From positions 1,550,001 to 1,614,000 of the forward strand of contig OY288248.1 of assembly GCA_958450325.1 (NCBI GenBank): 64,000 nt of DNA, written 5' to 3'. The notes beneath the pieces are model-generated. The model searched no databases. It was not told the origin of the DNA and worked only from the letters and a program-made list of their open reading frames with translations. How positions within the stretch are numbered: position 1 is the stretch's first letter; every line of letters starts with the position of its first letter. Below are positions 22,212 through 34,080 of the stretch, piece after piece. This stretch comes from Agrostemma githago. Lineage: Eukaryota; Streptophyta; Magnoliopsida; Caryophyllales; Caryophyllaceae. The translations under genes and the position numbers were made by a program.

Positions 22212-23930
22212 TCAACGGTACTGCAAATAAACAACAGAAATTTAGAGCACATTCACCAACGTATCGAAATCACATTCACAGGTGAAAACCATACTGAAAT
22301 TGACAACAGTGCAACACAACTAGAGCAGGAAGAAAGAATCAAAGTAACTGTAGCACGATTCAACTGTACTACAGATAAATACACAAGACAAATGTATAGT
22401 TTCAGTTTCAATAACATAGAATTTTAGTAATCAAAGTGCAACTTAATGAGGAACTGAGGTGAAAATTGGAAGTATGAACAAGGTACATTAGAATCAAAAC
22501 AGTTTTGATAGCTCAAAATGCTCGGAGTAAACAGTTCATATGCGTAGTTAAACAACTCGAAGTTGACGTAAGGAAGAGTAACTAGAATATCTAGCAGAAG
22601 GAATGTAATTCAGTTTAGACAAATACTGACACGAAATAGCATGAGAAGGCGGAAACTTTGAATGAAAACAAGACATTTTCACCGAATCATGAAAACGTAA
22701 CAGCAATTCAAAGATCGTGTATAGTTGCAGAAATGCAAAGATGTCGTGAAATACTGAAATGTAACAGCAGAGTAACTAGAAAATGTAGCTAAAGAAAGTG
22801 ATTCAGCTATGACAAATACTGATACAATATAGCATGAGAAGACAGAAACTTTGAATCAAAACAAGACATTTTCACAATATCGTGATAATGTAACAGCAAT
22901 TCAAAGATCATGTATAGTTGCAGAAATGCAAAGATGTCGTGAAATACTGAAATGTAACAGCAGAGTAACTAGAAAATGTAGCTAAAGAAAGTGATTCAGC
23001 TATGACAAATACTGATACAATATAGCATAGAGAAGACAGAAACTTTGAATCAAAACAAGACATTTTCACAATATCGTGATAATGTAACAGCAATTCAAAG
23101 ATATCGGGCATAGTTGAAGCAATCCGAAGATATTGTGCATAGTTGAAGCAATTCGAAGATACCGTGAAATGTAACAGCTAAGTAACTCAAATATCTAGCT
23201 AAAGAAAGTGATTCAGCCACGACAAATACTGATACGATATACAAGACATTTTCACGATATAGAAAGCAGTAAAACCTGATAATCAAAAACCAAGGAAAAT
23301 CTCAAGAATCAAAAGTCCAAAAATCGAAACAATTCATTTTTACGACATATAAATCAGCAATAGGAGCTCTCATGTGAGACGGTTTCATGATACGTATTTT
23401 GAGATCGTATTACACTAGAATTAGTGAACAACTAAAACCCCAAATCAAAAATTAATATATACACCAGATACAGGCAATCAAAACACAGAATCAAAAAAAC
23501 CCCAAATTAGAAACCCAGAATCAAATAAAATCGAAGTAAATCAATTATCCATACTATCTCAGTCGATTGACTGCTGCTTCAATCAATTACGCCATTACCG
23601 TATCACTAAAATGCATAGAATTAGACAATCAATCAAATGAAGGAAGCCATTGATGAAAAATACCTTGATGAAACCAATCTCCTTAGCGTTACTACGGAAG
23701 CACTGCCTGCAACACATCAATCCATACTTGCGAATAATCGCATGTGGGTTTCCGCAAACACGGCTGAAAAAACACAAATCACAACACCATAATCAAACAA
23801 AAAATCAAAACTCAATTACAATTAACAATTACAATAGCTGTTGAAGATGAATTAGATGAGTTGATTACCAAGTGCGAGATCCAGGACCGTAGGTTTTGGG
23901 GTGAGCATTCCAGATGTTAGCGTGACCCAT
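22212..23930 (-). CDS. RPS29: 40S ribosomal protein S29 / uS14 (56 aa, 3 exons)
   Basis: Exons on the minus strand: 23930-23869, 23763-23664, 22220-22212; joined 171 nt, 56 residues, the normal plant length. A structural protein of the small ribosomal subunit. It begins MGHANIWNAHPKTYGPGSR and carries the zinc ribbon CRVC (21-24) and CCRQC (38-42), then FRSNAKEIGFIK. The last coding exon is only 9 nt (Tyr-Arg-stop) after a TTGCAG acceptor, matching the family's universal FIKYR end. The 1443-bp second intron is filled by a tandem repeat. A telo-box lies about 70 bp upstream. Confidence 0.95.
22560..23260. repeat. Tandem repeat in RPS29 intron 2 (about 4 x 195 bp)
   Basis: Units share gtgattcagctatgacaaat, agacagaaactttgaatcaa, caagacattttcac.atat, cagcaattcaaagat and gtcgtgaaatactgaaatgt. 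The middle two copies are almost identical. Confidence 0.92.
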
Positions 23931-23997
23931 GATTGTGTGGTTTTTGCTGAGGGAGATGAAGAACCCTAGAAATCAACTGCGGCGATTGTTCACTGGG

Positions 23998-24006
23998 AAA
24001 ACCCTA
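23998..24006 (+). promoter_or_regulatory. Telo-box upstream of RPS29
   Basis: AAACCCTAA about 70 bp before the RPS29 start, with a related GAACCCTAG at 23960-23968. Telo-boxes near the transcription start are a hallmark of plant ribosomal protein genes. Confidence 0.6.
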
Positions 24007-24179
24007 ATTTGTTATGCGAGGAAGACGAAATGTTGATGTTGGGGGTATATATAACATAGTCGTTAGAGAAAAAATTAGGTCATGGGTTGGGCCTAAATGG
24101 ACCATCAATGGGTTGGGCCTTGATTGTTTTGGTATTCGAGTCGAGTCGAGTCAAGTTGAATCGAGTTATTCAGTCATGT

Positions 24180-24322
24180 CAGTATGGGTGTTTACTGGTC
24201 CAAACCCGGATCGGACCGGATTGACCCGCGAACTGGACCAGACCAAGCACCAAGTTTTTGGTGACTCAGAGACTGGACCGGAATGTGGTCCGGTCTGGGC
24301 CACTCATCGAGCACCCCTAGAA
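24180..24322. repeat. Relative of the hAT-type element at 33872, degraded
   Basis: Begins tatgggtgtttactggtcca, has ccaagtttttgg near the centre and ends gagcacccctag, matching the layout of the 33872-34080 element. No matching 8-bp flanks remain. Confidence 0.6.
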
Positions 24323-24534
24323 GTTAAGGTTCTTTTCCGATTTGATTTAGTTTAGTTACATCTTTTTTTGGCAAGCTTATTTTTAGTTCGGACCAATTAA
24401 GTTCATCATTATTTAGTACTCTGTATATAAGTTAAGTTAAATTTAGACCGGTTGATTTTAGTTTGTTTTTGCTCAATTATGTACACCTGGTTGGTTCATT
24501 TCGAGTAAATTCAGCGTTAATAAGTTAAGTTAGG

Positions 24535-24870
24535 TTACGCTGCGTCAAGCCTCTTTCCCTTTGCTTTGGCACGACTCGGCACGATACAACACACTAAGGG
24601 GTCATGTCTGACCGCAATTTGAGGAAAAAGACTATGCCTCGCCACGATAAGACACAGCTCACCAAAATGTAAAGAAATAAGCTTGAATTTGAGGATTTGG
24701 ATAGGCACGTCCAAGCACGACACGACACGCTATGACCTGTGCCTGAGTCGCCCTTTCTTAACATTGGCACAACACAACACGATACGAGATCCACTTTCCC
24801 GTACCCGGACCGTACCGTTTTTTTTCTATAGACATGATGGATCGACACAAGACATGGCATGGCACAGTAC
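24535..24870. repeat. Degenerate GGCACGAC-rich repeat
   Basis: Irregular copies of ggcacgac/ cggcacgatac / ccaagcacgacacgac. A related patch lies at about 50735-51020. Class unknown. Confidence 0.4.
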
Positions 24871-24911
24871 GATCTGTTTCCATGTGTATAGCTTAGAGTT
24901 TACACAAATTA

Positions 24912-25062
24912 TTGTTTGCGACGGATATATCCGTCACAAACATGTAACGGGTCAAGTAGTACTCAGACAAAAATAGGAAAGAGGAAATATATGTAATTGC
25001 TTTATTGGGTAATACTTGACCCGTCATACACTTGACAGATATATCCGTCAAAGGGAGACTTG
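24912..25062. mobile_element. MITE-like element with long imperfect inverted ends
   Basis: Left arm gcgacggatatatccgtcac then acgggtcaagtagtac; right arm aatacttgacccgtc then gacagatatatccgtc. Each arm also contains the self-complementary gacggatatatccgtc. Fragments of the same motif occur near 40316, 47893, 51380 and 52274. Confidence 0.65.
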
Positions 25063-25111
25063 TTGGAGAGTTTGAGGGTACATTGGGAAATCACAACTCA
25101 AAATATACTGT

Positions 25112-25120
25112 AAACCCTAA
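25112..25120 (+). promoter_or_regulatory. Telo-box upstream of TIM9
   Basis: AAACCCTAA about 95 bp before the TIM9 ATG, in or near the 5' leader. Confidence 0.5.
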
Positions 25121-25215
25121 TTTTCTCAACAAAAACCCCCAATTTTCAAGAAAACTCACTCATCCACACCCTTCTCCACTCCAATTGAACATCGTGAAAA
25201 AAAGGGTATTCAAAG

Positions 25216-27162
25216 ATGAACAAGAACATGCTCGAAAACCCGGGAAATCTTCCTGAACAAGAGAGGATGAAAATGGAAGCCATGATTGATCAGCTCCAGA
25301 TCCGTGACAGGTTCTTCCTTTCAATTTTCCGATTATTTTTAATTATTCATAGATTCGTAGATTCGTAATCTGCAATTCTCAGCTTAGAAATATAATTACA
25401 TGATTTAAAGTTATGAACTTTAGCGGAACCCGATTTGAACTGTTGATTTTAGGAAAAAGTTCAGAATTTGAACTGGGGATTTTGATTGTTTTTATTGCTA
25501 ATTCTTGTACTCGTAATTATAGGTCGAGGGTTTGATTTGATTAATTGCCCCGTTTCATGAATATATGAGTATTTGTGAACGATGAGAGTATTATTTTGTT
25601 AAGAGGAGGTCATTGATTGCTTATTCTCTGGTTATGAGCTTAAGAAGTGTTGTTTAATCGAAGTTCGTGGTTCAAAAGCTAGACATTTTGGATGGAATCG
25701 GGTTTGAAAATCGCGTAGTTGAATCGTTGAGTGGTTTTATGAAGATGATAATGTATTAATGAACTTAGGTTTTTGAAATTTTTGGACTTTGATGAACCCG
25801 TCAGAGGTATTTTAAACCGTTTATGTGCAATTGCGATATGGAATGTATTCACAAGCGTGGGTTTTTGAAATGTTGAGAGTTGAGACTTTGATAAACCCGT
25901 GAGAGGTATTTTAAACCGTTTATGTGCAATTGCGATATGGAATGTATTCACGAGCGTGGGTTTTTGAAATGTTGAGAATTTGATAAACCCGTGAGAGGTA
26001 TTTTAAACCGTTTATGTGCAACTGCAATATGGAATGTATTCATGAACTTGGGTTTTTGAAATGTTGAGAATTTGATAAACCCGTTAAGAGGTATTTTAAA
26101 CCGTTTATGTGCAACTGCGATATGGAATGTATTCATGAACTTGGGTTTTTGAATTGTTGAGAATTTGATATACCCGTGAGAGGTATTTTAAACCGTTTAT
26201 GTGAAAGTGAGATATGGAATGTATTCACGAGCGTGGGTTTTTGAAATGTTGAGAGTTGAGATTTTGATAAACCCGTGAGAGGTATTTTAAACCGTTTATG
26301 TGCAACTGTGATATGGAATGTATTCATGAACTTGGGTTTTTGAATTGCTGTGACTTTGATAAACCCGTCAGAGGTATTTTAAACCGTTTATGTGCAACTG
26401 CGATATGGAATGTATTAAGGAACTTGGTTTCTTGAAATGTTGAGAATTTGATAAACCCGTGAGAGGTATTTTAAACCGTTTATGTGCAACTGCAATATGG
26501 AATGTATTCATGAACTCGGGTTTTTGAATTGTTGAGAATTTGATATACCCGTGAGAGGTATTTTAAACCGTTTATGTGAAATTGAGACATGTATGATGTT
26601 GCAGTATCTAAACTGCTAAAGAGAGCTTCAAGGGAACACTAGTGTCTAGTGGTTTGATTGGTGTATATGTTACTATGATTCATGACTCGTGAGCTAATTG
26701 CTTTGACTTTTCTCTTGTGGCGTTTTTCATCGAGAAAAGTTTGAATCTTTTGGGAAGAAGAAAAGCATGTCAAGAGATAACCGTTGTTTATTGATAAGCT
26801 AGGGTTGCATTGCATTATTGGTGCATTCTTGAGTAATGTTTCTTCGGGTATGGTTGAGTCGACTGCATTACTACTGTATTAGAAGAGTCAAAACTCGAAA
26901 CATATGTGCATTTTAAGTTCATATATCATAATCTGATATAATTTTTTTAATTTTTTTTGGGATCGTGGTTTTCAGTCTAAGGATGTACAATTCACTGGTG
27001 GAGAGATGCTTCACCGACTGCGTTGACACCTTCAAACGTAAAACCCTAGACAAGCACGAGGAGACATGTGTTAAACGGTGTGCTGAAAAATTCCTGAAGC
27101 ACTCCATGCGCGTTGGGTTGAGGTTCGCCGAGCTGAACCAAGGTGCCGCCACTCAAGACTAA
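25216..27162 (+). CDS. TIM9: Mitochondrial import chaperone TIM9 (93 aa, 2 exons)
   Basis: Exons 25216-25310 and 26976-27162; joined 282 nt. Small TIM proteins of the mitochondrial intermembrane space; TIM9 pairs with TIM10 to carry hydrophobic carrier proteins to the TIM22 complex. Twin CX3C motifs are present, CFTDC (43-47) and CVKRC (63-67). The flanking MIDQLQIRDSLRMYNSLVER and the end FAELNQGAATQD match plant TIM9 closely, and the 93-residue length is that of the family. It is divergent to RPS29, with a 1285-bp spacer. The single intron (25311-26975) contains a nine-copy repeat. Confidence 0.96.
25760..26590. repeat. Minisatellite in the TIM9 intron (about 9 x 92-100 bp)
   Basis: Units read gagaggtattttaaaccgtt, tatgtgcaactgcgatatgg, aatgtattcatgaacttggg, tttttgaaatgttgagaatt, tgataaacccgt. 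Copies are about 90% alike. Minus-strand open frames across it are an artefact of the repeat. Confidence 0.95.
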
Positions 27163-28077
27163 GTAAAGTAACATCTCTAGCTTATGACAGTACTCGACAT
27201 TATACTCATAATAAGCAAAAAAAAACACAAGCATCGGGAATTGTTTTCACTCCTTTTTCAGACAGATATGCTCGATAAGTCCTTTCTTCCTTCATTTTTG
27301 TAGAATTCTTGTATTAAACTATCAATGCATGCGAATTTGAACTGCAAACCAAGCTTACTAGTGCTTTCGCGCTTATATTCTTGCCATTCTTGGCATGTTT
27401 TGGTCGACTTATCGATCTATGTTGTTGAAAATGTTAAAAGGCCTACTTTTGTGGCACTTCTCAGTTTTCGCAGTATATCCAGTTCTTTCTTTTCAGCTCA
27501 GTTCAGTTGAGAACGTCGTTCCAAAAGGACAGTTCATATGACAGGATTACAGGAACCGATGCATTGCGTGAGCAGAATGTCGGCTTTTACCACAGTAACA
27601 TAAATTGTTCATTACCCCACTGTCAGATCAACTCAGATATCTTTATTACACGAGTGAAGTACGGAGTACATCACGTAACATAAACTACAGAGTTGCAGAC
27701 GCGATCAAATAACATAAACTACACAGATGCGAAGAAGACACACACCACACACCACAGGAGATGCAAAACACGAGCCGAAAAAAGTGCAGGGTAGTGATAA
27801 CAGTATAACACCACTCAGAAAACTCGATCTTTTTTACTTTCACAGCAAAATGAGAGTCGAAAGAGGCTAGAAGTTGTGCATCTTCAGGTGACTGACAGAT
27901 AGATTATTATTATTATTATTATTATTATTATCGATAGAATGTACAGAGTACAGCAGCAGCAGCAGCAGCTAAGGCAGGCAGGCGAGCGAGCAACATCACA
28001 AACAGGGCGCTATAACTCTGATGGACGAGCAATTCAAATTACTTCGAGATTTAGGTGATTAGGGCACGGATTGAAAT
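27163..28077. other. Convergent 3' regions of TIM9 and the 92-aa gene
   Basis: Probably the two 3' UTRs facing each other. Contains an (ATT)n tract at about 27901-27930 and a (CAG)n tract at about 27953-27969. No coding exon recognised. Confidence 0.5.
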
Positions 28078-29372
28078 TCAGAAGGCTTTGTTGAGGCAAG
28101 TACTCAATCTAGCCCAAGCGAACACGTTGCGAAAGCGTTTGTTCCATGATGGGGAACGGGTTACTTGTCGAGAATTTGTCTCGGTTTTCTGAAGCATTTC
28201 CCACATTATCCTCACGTCCTCGTATTCACATGCTTGGACTTCTCTGCTCAGCATCATAATCGCTCCTAAAACATAAACCCGTTGTCAAATTAATCAGTCT
28301 GTATTTGGTACAGTTGGTTATATTTTAGATGGGTCGAATTCAGATTTGAATTGAAAGATTGCGATAATTAAAATAATGAAATTGATGAATACAACCCTTA
28401 AGGCTGTATATAAGACATCAAAAAGGGAAAGAAAGTTTTGATATTAATTACATCAATGTTTATGTAATTTGGTTTTCAATTTCTAGGTTTATACTAATTT
28501 AGAAAGATTTTAATTGTTTAAATATAACCCTAAGGGTTGTATTTAACAAAACCGTTAAAATAATTAATTAATTAATTAATAAAATGGTTCAAATATTATT
28601 GTATGAAGTAGGAACAAATTGATATATGCCACATATATGTGTGTGCACGTCCTACAATGTAGGACATGAGACAAATATTGACTAATATTTTTGTAAAAAA
28701 AATGTTGGAAATTAATTAATTAATATATTTGATTGATCAATCGTTGTACCAAAATATTTAAAAAAAATTAATGTTAATTCTCTAAATTATTAGATATAAA
28801 TATATAATTATAAAAAACGAAAAACATTTTTTCAGAACACAAATTATAACGAAAATTACATTAATCCAATATTAATATTCTTTAAATCGTTACCTAACTA
28901 AGATCATTGTTCGACTCTAATACTTTATGTGTTCCACAACATCACATACGATATCAGAATTACTCGTTCTTATAGTTTGAGGTAATTTAACAGGTAAGAA
29001 ATGTTTAATCCTTGAACCAAAATACTAAAAAAATAAAAAAAAAAATCAAACGTTGTTCATACATCAATATACGACTATAAATATAAAAATAAAAAATACA
29101 TTCAAAACACGTAAGGAATTTTACACACAAATTATAACAAAAAAATCACATTATTTGATAATAATATCCTCTCTTTATTCAAATCTAATATTTTTACGAT
29201 CATAACACGTTTATGATTAGGTTAAAAATAAAAATAACTCGAACTTGAACATGGAAAAAACCGTAAATAAAACACACAAACCTTGTTTACGAAGAGTGAA
29301 ACGAGAAGAAAGACCACGGCAAATTCTTCTAACGGGTAAAACAATGGTTTTCTCCCACCAATAATACTCCAT
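28078..29372 (-). CDS. Small conserved plant protein of unknown function (92 aa, 2 exons)
   Basis: Exons on the minus strand: 29372-29282 and 28265-28078; joined 279 nt. The product starts MEYYWWEKTIVLPVRRICRG, is basic in the first third, and contains the acidic segment EVQACEYEDVRIMWEMLQK before a basic, Trp-containing tail ending RLSTCLNKAF. Both splice sites are canonical (CAAG/GTTTGT and TTTTAG/GAGCG). It resembles small plant proteins that share the EYEDVRxMWEML segment, but I cannot assign a named function. There is no signal peptide or membrane segment. The 1016-bp intron is AT-rich with no clear tandem array, but its ends near 28395 and 28540 carry inverted copies of an aaccctaagg..gtat motif, a possible MITE. 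Confidence 0.75.
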
Positions 29373-29542
29373 GGTTGATAGTAGTAGTATAGTAAATTTA
29401 ATTTACCCTTCTTTTTTTACCCTCCAATCTTCTTCTCAAAGGGAGAAAAAATGTGAAAAAAAGAAAGTAAAGGGACAAGAAAGAAAAAGTAGAGGAAATA
29501 AATAAAAGCAAGGGATTTCTAAATATATAATATCGAGTTTTC

Positions 29543-30087
29543 TAATGTATGTCCACTGTACACACGTTAACTGTGTTAATTAAAGTCAGATTTATACGAA
29601 TTTTATCATAAAGAATTTAAATATTAACTTGTATTTACAGTAGTTAAATAATATGGTAAATTTTGCTTTAATTAGTAGATTAACACGTGTCCAGTGGATA
29701 CACTTTAAAATAATCAAAAGTAAAGGATTTGTAATTTGTAAATACTCTATGTATATAATATCGATTTTTTTTAATGTATGTCCACTGTACACAGTTAACA
29801 TGCTAATTAAAATCAGATTCATAAGAATTTTATTATAAAAAATTGAAGTATTATTAACTCGTATTTACGATAGTTAGATACAAGTAATATTCATGTGAAT
29901 TCTGCTTTAATTAGCAGGTTAACGCGTGTCCAGTGGATACACGTTAAAATAATAATAAAAAAAACAAGACACACGTTAACATGCTAATTAAAATCAGATA
30001 TATAAAGATATTATCACGGAAAATTAAAATATTAACTCAGATTTATTGCAATTAGACAATTTTTTTTTTGTTTAGCAGGTTAACATG
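29543..30087. mobile_element. Tandem copies of an inverted-repeat element (2 full, 1 partial)
   Basis: Copies about 29546-29703, 29773-29947 and a partial 29968-30087. Each full copy begins gtatgtccactgtacac and ends in the inverse, gtgtccagtggatac, next to a gttaac/ttaac motif. The interior has taattaaa.tcagat and gctttaattag.ag. Likely a MITE duplicated in place; the class is unclear. Confidence 0.7.
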
Positions 30088-30089
30088 TA

Positions 30090-30328
30090 CTCCCCCCGTA
30101 TTTTTTTATATGACGTTTGACTTTTTCGAGGTGAGACTTTGACTTTAATTTTTATGTAAATATATTATTACAAAATTTTTAAAAATTACACTATAAAATC
30201 CCTTACAAAAAGAGCTTTCAAATGAGTATACATTTCATGGTATTTTTTCTTATGTTGTGAGAGATATTGAAGAGAGAAGGGGTTGTCTCGAAAAGTGAGA
30301 ATGACTTATATTAAAAAAACGGAGGGAG
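30090..30328. mobile_element. Stowaway-type MITE, second subfamily
   Basis: Starts CTCCCCCCGTATTTTTTTAT and ends attaaaaaaacggagggag, with TA at 30088-30089 and 30329-30330. The interior is unlike the other MITEs here (gtttgactttttcgaggtga). Confidence 0.85.
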
Positions 30329-30689
30329 TATCTAATAAAAATATACGTTAGAAAAACCGATATTATACAGAGTTAATGATTTGAATAATTGGTGAGAAAT
30401 AAAAGGAGGAAGAGTTTTGAGGAATAAGAGAGTGACACGTGGTCGGTGTATATGGGTCGAAGGTTTGGTATAGTAATGGACTGTCGGCACCCATCACCGT
30501 CCTTTTCTTGGGTTTTTATTAAAACGGGTCGGGGCGGGTCCCATCTACTTATATTCCATAAATGCTCTTATTTACAAAGTCGTAACATTGTTTATGATGA
30601 ACATATTTGAAAATTTTAGCTATTTTTTTGGAAACGGCTTTGCCGTGACTGTAAGTCTGTAACGTGACTAAAGAAGTGCTCATTGATTT

Positions 30690-31450
30690 TGGAAATATCG
30701 GATTGAACTGATAAATCCGGAAGTCGGAACTCAGTGAAATTCGGACCGAGACCTGGTCTGACTGGATTATTGGATCTGATTGGAGACCAGAACTACGAAA
30801 TCGGTTTGGCGGATCTGGTTTAGTTTGAATTTTACGAGCTAATGACTTTGGCCTAGAATTTAGACCAACGCTGACAGAACTGATAAATTCGGAAGTCGGA
30901 ACTTTCATGAAATTCAGACGCAGACCACTTTTCTGAACAAATATCGGATTGAACCGATAAATCCGGAAGTCGAAACTCCGTGAAATTCAGATTGAGACCC
31001 GTTTTTTGAACAAAAATGTCTAAAATGCAAAAATGCGAGACTCGATTTGACTGGATTTTATCGGAGATCAGAACTACGAAAATGTGAGACTCGGAGCCGG
31101 ACTAGATGTCAATCGGTTTGGCGGATCTGGTTTAGTTTGAATTTTACGAGCTAATGACTTTGGCCTAGAATTTAGACCAACGCTGACAGAATTGATAAAT
31201 CCGGAAGTCGGAACTTTCATGAAATTCAGACGCATACCACTTTTCTGAACAAAAATGTCTTTTTAGTTTAAGGTCTGGCTGACTGGATCAGATCGGAGAC
31301 CAGAACTACGAAAACTCGAGACCTTAAGACAGACTAGATACCATCGACCGATTTGGCAACTCCGGTCTAATCTGAATGTTACTCACAATCCAATGTCTAG
31401 ATCTGAGCCAGATTTTATTATTTTAGACAACGCTAACAAAATTGATAACT
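30690..31450. repeat. Diverged tandem repeat (about 3-4 units of 190-300 bp)
   Basis: Blocks gataaatccggaagtcggaa, ctgaacaaa.at, gagaccagaactacgaaa, cggtttggcggatctggttt and gaattttacgagctaatgac recur, e.g. 30782-30910 and 31115-31220. Confidence 0.85.
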
Positions 31451-31557
31451 TTTTATCACTTTTATTATACTAGTAATAACTTTTTCATAAAAAAAAGAAC
31501 ATACGGTATCTCATCAGCATTAACGAGGAATTTCTCACGTAATGGTCGATCCTGACC

Positions 31558-31593
<36 letters not shown>

Positions 31594-31737
31594 TTTTTTA
31601 ATCTGTTTCTCATTAATTTTGTGAGATTTAGCAAGATAGAGTAATCGTCTAAGCAAAATTCCGTTCCAAATTCAAAACGTATATCAGTATATGACCGTTT
31701 TAAAAGAGAACGGGTAATTTTAATGGCACAAATTCTT

Positions 31738-31985
31738 GGGAGAGACGGTCTCTCAATAACTTATTGAGAGACCACTCTTCAGTACCACTTTATGTCCTAT
31801 TCGTACTCTTAAATGACAACTTTGTTTTGTACATGTTTTTATAACAAACGTACACTCTTTATATTTGTATACTCTTTTATGTTAATCGTACCTACTTCTA
31901 TTAGGTTTGGTACAATTGTTACTTTTATTTGTACTTAGTCTCTCAATATAGTCAATGAAAGACCGTTTCTCAGAAGACCTACTCA
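31738..31985. repeat. Inverted-end repeat, partner of 51957-52250
   Basis: Starts gagacggtctctcaataact and ends near tctcaatatagtcaatgaaa. Shares ttaggtttggtac, ttataacaaacgtac and the agtaccactt block with the reverse complement of 51957-52250. Both copies have sgtctctcaa-type ends, suggesting a MITE. Confidence 0.6.
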
Positions 31986-32733
31986 CTGACTGGTGGGTGT
32001 ATAATAGGACAAAGAGAGGAGGAAGATATTATAGGTGGACAATAACTACTTAACGAACGTTGGTTCGTTCATCAATTTTTTGGGTGTATCTTGTTGGATT
32101 TTTTTTCTTAATAATAATAAGATTTTGAAAGTGAGATATTATTTCAATTTTTCATCATGTTTTTATTTATTTTCCTTTTTTTTCTATATTTTGGAAAAAA
32201 AAATAAAAAAAAATTGTGTGGTCGTCGGTGGATGACTAAAAAATGTGGTGCGTGTCATGCTTTTTGTCATGAAAATTTAAACATGCTAAAATCACGCACT
32301 ATAACTCCAAAAGTGTAATCACTATTTCAATGTTATATCGTTCACAAAATTATTATAAAATTATATTTTATTACTTCAAATTTAAAGGATACGCTTCCTA
32401 TTTAGACATCACAATATTCACAACTCTTGAGAATCGTTAATATATTGTCGACAATCTATAAGAAAAAATATAGTCACGTGAGATCTGGTTTGATTTGTGT
32501 TTATGAATAGATTAAGAAATATTGAATTTTTATAATTTTTTTGTTAATGTAAAACGAAATATACTGACAGTGCAAAACTTGTCTCGGTAAATGAGAAAAA
32601 GCAAACGTACCATTTGGATTTGAACGGATGGAGTATGACAAGTTAAACATGATCGGATACATAATTTGAATAGGCGTAAAATGAAGAGTTTTCAACTTAA
32701 GCGTTTGAACTTCTGGCTGATTGGTTTTCGAGA

Positions 32734-33130
32734 AAAACTCTCCTATAAAACTGTTCACATGGTATATAAGATTATCTGACTGACCCAAAAGAGCGCGAGT
32801 GCGCGACACCGACTCAAAAGGTGACGATTATCGCATTAAAACTAGGAAGTTCTCAAATGTCTATTATATTTGGATTATTCCTATCTCGATCTAGACCTGT
32901 CGAACGAGTCGACGGTTGAGTTCTGAGCCAAAACTCTCCTATAAGACCGTTCACACTTCACACAGTATAAAATCATACGACTGACCCAAAAGAGCGCAAC
33001 ACTGACTTAAAAGGGGCAGTTGTCGCATTAAAACTAGGAGGTTCTCAAATGTCTATTACAAGTACTCCGTAGTATATTTGGATCAATCCTATCTAGACCT
33101 GTCGAACGAGTCGACGATCGGGTTCTGACC
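32734..33130. repeat. Two-copy tandem duplication of about 197 bp
   Basis: Both copies contain aaaactctcctata, ctgacccaaaagagcgc, cgcattaaaactagga.gtt, ctcaaatgtctatta and gacctgtcgaacgagtcgac. Confidence 0.9.
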
Positions 33131-33871
33131 GAAAATGTTCGGATCACTTTCGGGTTCAGGTCATTTTCAAACGGGTTTTTGGATCGGGTCGGTTTTAGTG
33201 TAAAGTTGTGGGCTCACTATCATCAAGTCCATTACATGTCATTTTAGTGTAAAGTTGAGTATTGAAATGGGCCAATTGCCAACCTTGTAAAGAAGGATTT
33301 GACTATTCTTCTTCTTCTTCTTCTTGTTAATTATGAGATCTAATTATCATTGGATTAGGGCTTAATGGTTCATAGCCAAGCAAGTGTTAAAAACAAATCC
33401 ACATAATTAAATTTATTTATTTTTATAGAAAAAATCATTTAATTGATAATTAGTCGTTATTGTAAGACTGTCTCTCATACAAGTTTTTGTTTAGGTATCA
33501 TGTTACTCCGTAATATAATTCGGTGTTAATAGACCGTCCATATAATTATCGTAGTTCGCGTTAATATCTGACATGCTCACATGCATATACCCGTATGCAA
33601 ATTTGTGTCGATTTATAGAAGAAACGATGATAACTAAGTGTTTTGAGATGACTTTTACACTGACGACATAGATTTTACATTATTCGACAGAAGACAAGCG
33701 ACTCTGTAGAGATGTTGAAAGATACGGGTAGGAATGTAGGATGGACCTTAACCGCCCGTTTTTTTGTGGCATGGCCCGGCCGTGGATCAACTAGGTCTGT
33801 GCACGGGTCACTCTATCCTAGATTCCCAGTTCGATAGACCAAACCCACTAAAAAACAATTACCGAACCAAG

Positions 33872-34080
33872 CAGGGGTGTTCACCGGTCCAAATCCGGAC
33901 CGGGCCCTCTTAAGACCGAACCAAAAAAATACACTAAATTTGATTATTATTTTTAAAGTATGGAGCGGACCGGACCACGGACGGCAACCAAGTTTTTGGA
34001 GGCCCGCAGACCAGACCGGTATGTGGCCCAGTTCGGGTCGATCGGGTTTGCCGATCGGGGTCACTTTTTGAACACTCCTA
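33872..34080. mobile_element. Non-autonomous hAT-type element with 8-bp target duplication
   Basis: Ends CAGGGGTGTTCACCGG and TTGAACACTCCTA (inverse TAGGAGTGTTCA). Flanked by GAACCAAG at 33864-33871 and again at 34081-34088. The 8-bp duplication and the YAGGGGTG-like ends are hAT traits. The interior is 209 bp in all with no transposase. Confidence 0.85.

Noticed and set aside
32470..32636. A complete Stowaway MITE
   Set aside because: Right end and interior are recognisable, but no matching left end was found; counted as a remnant.
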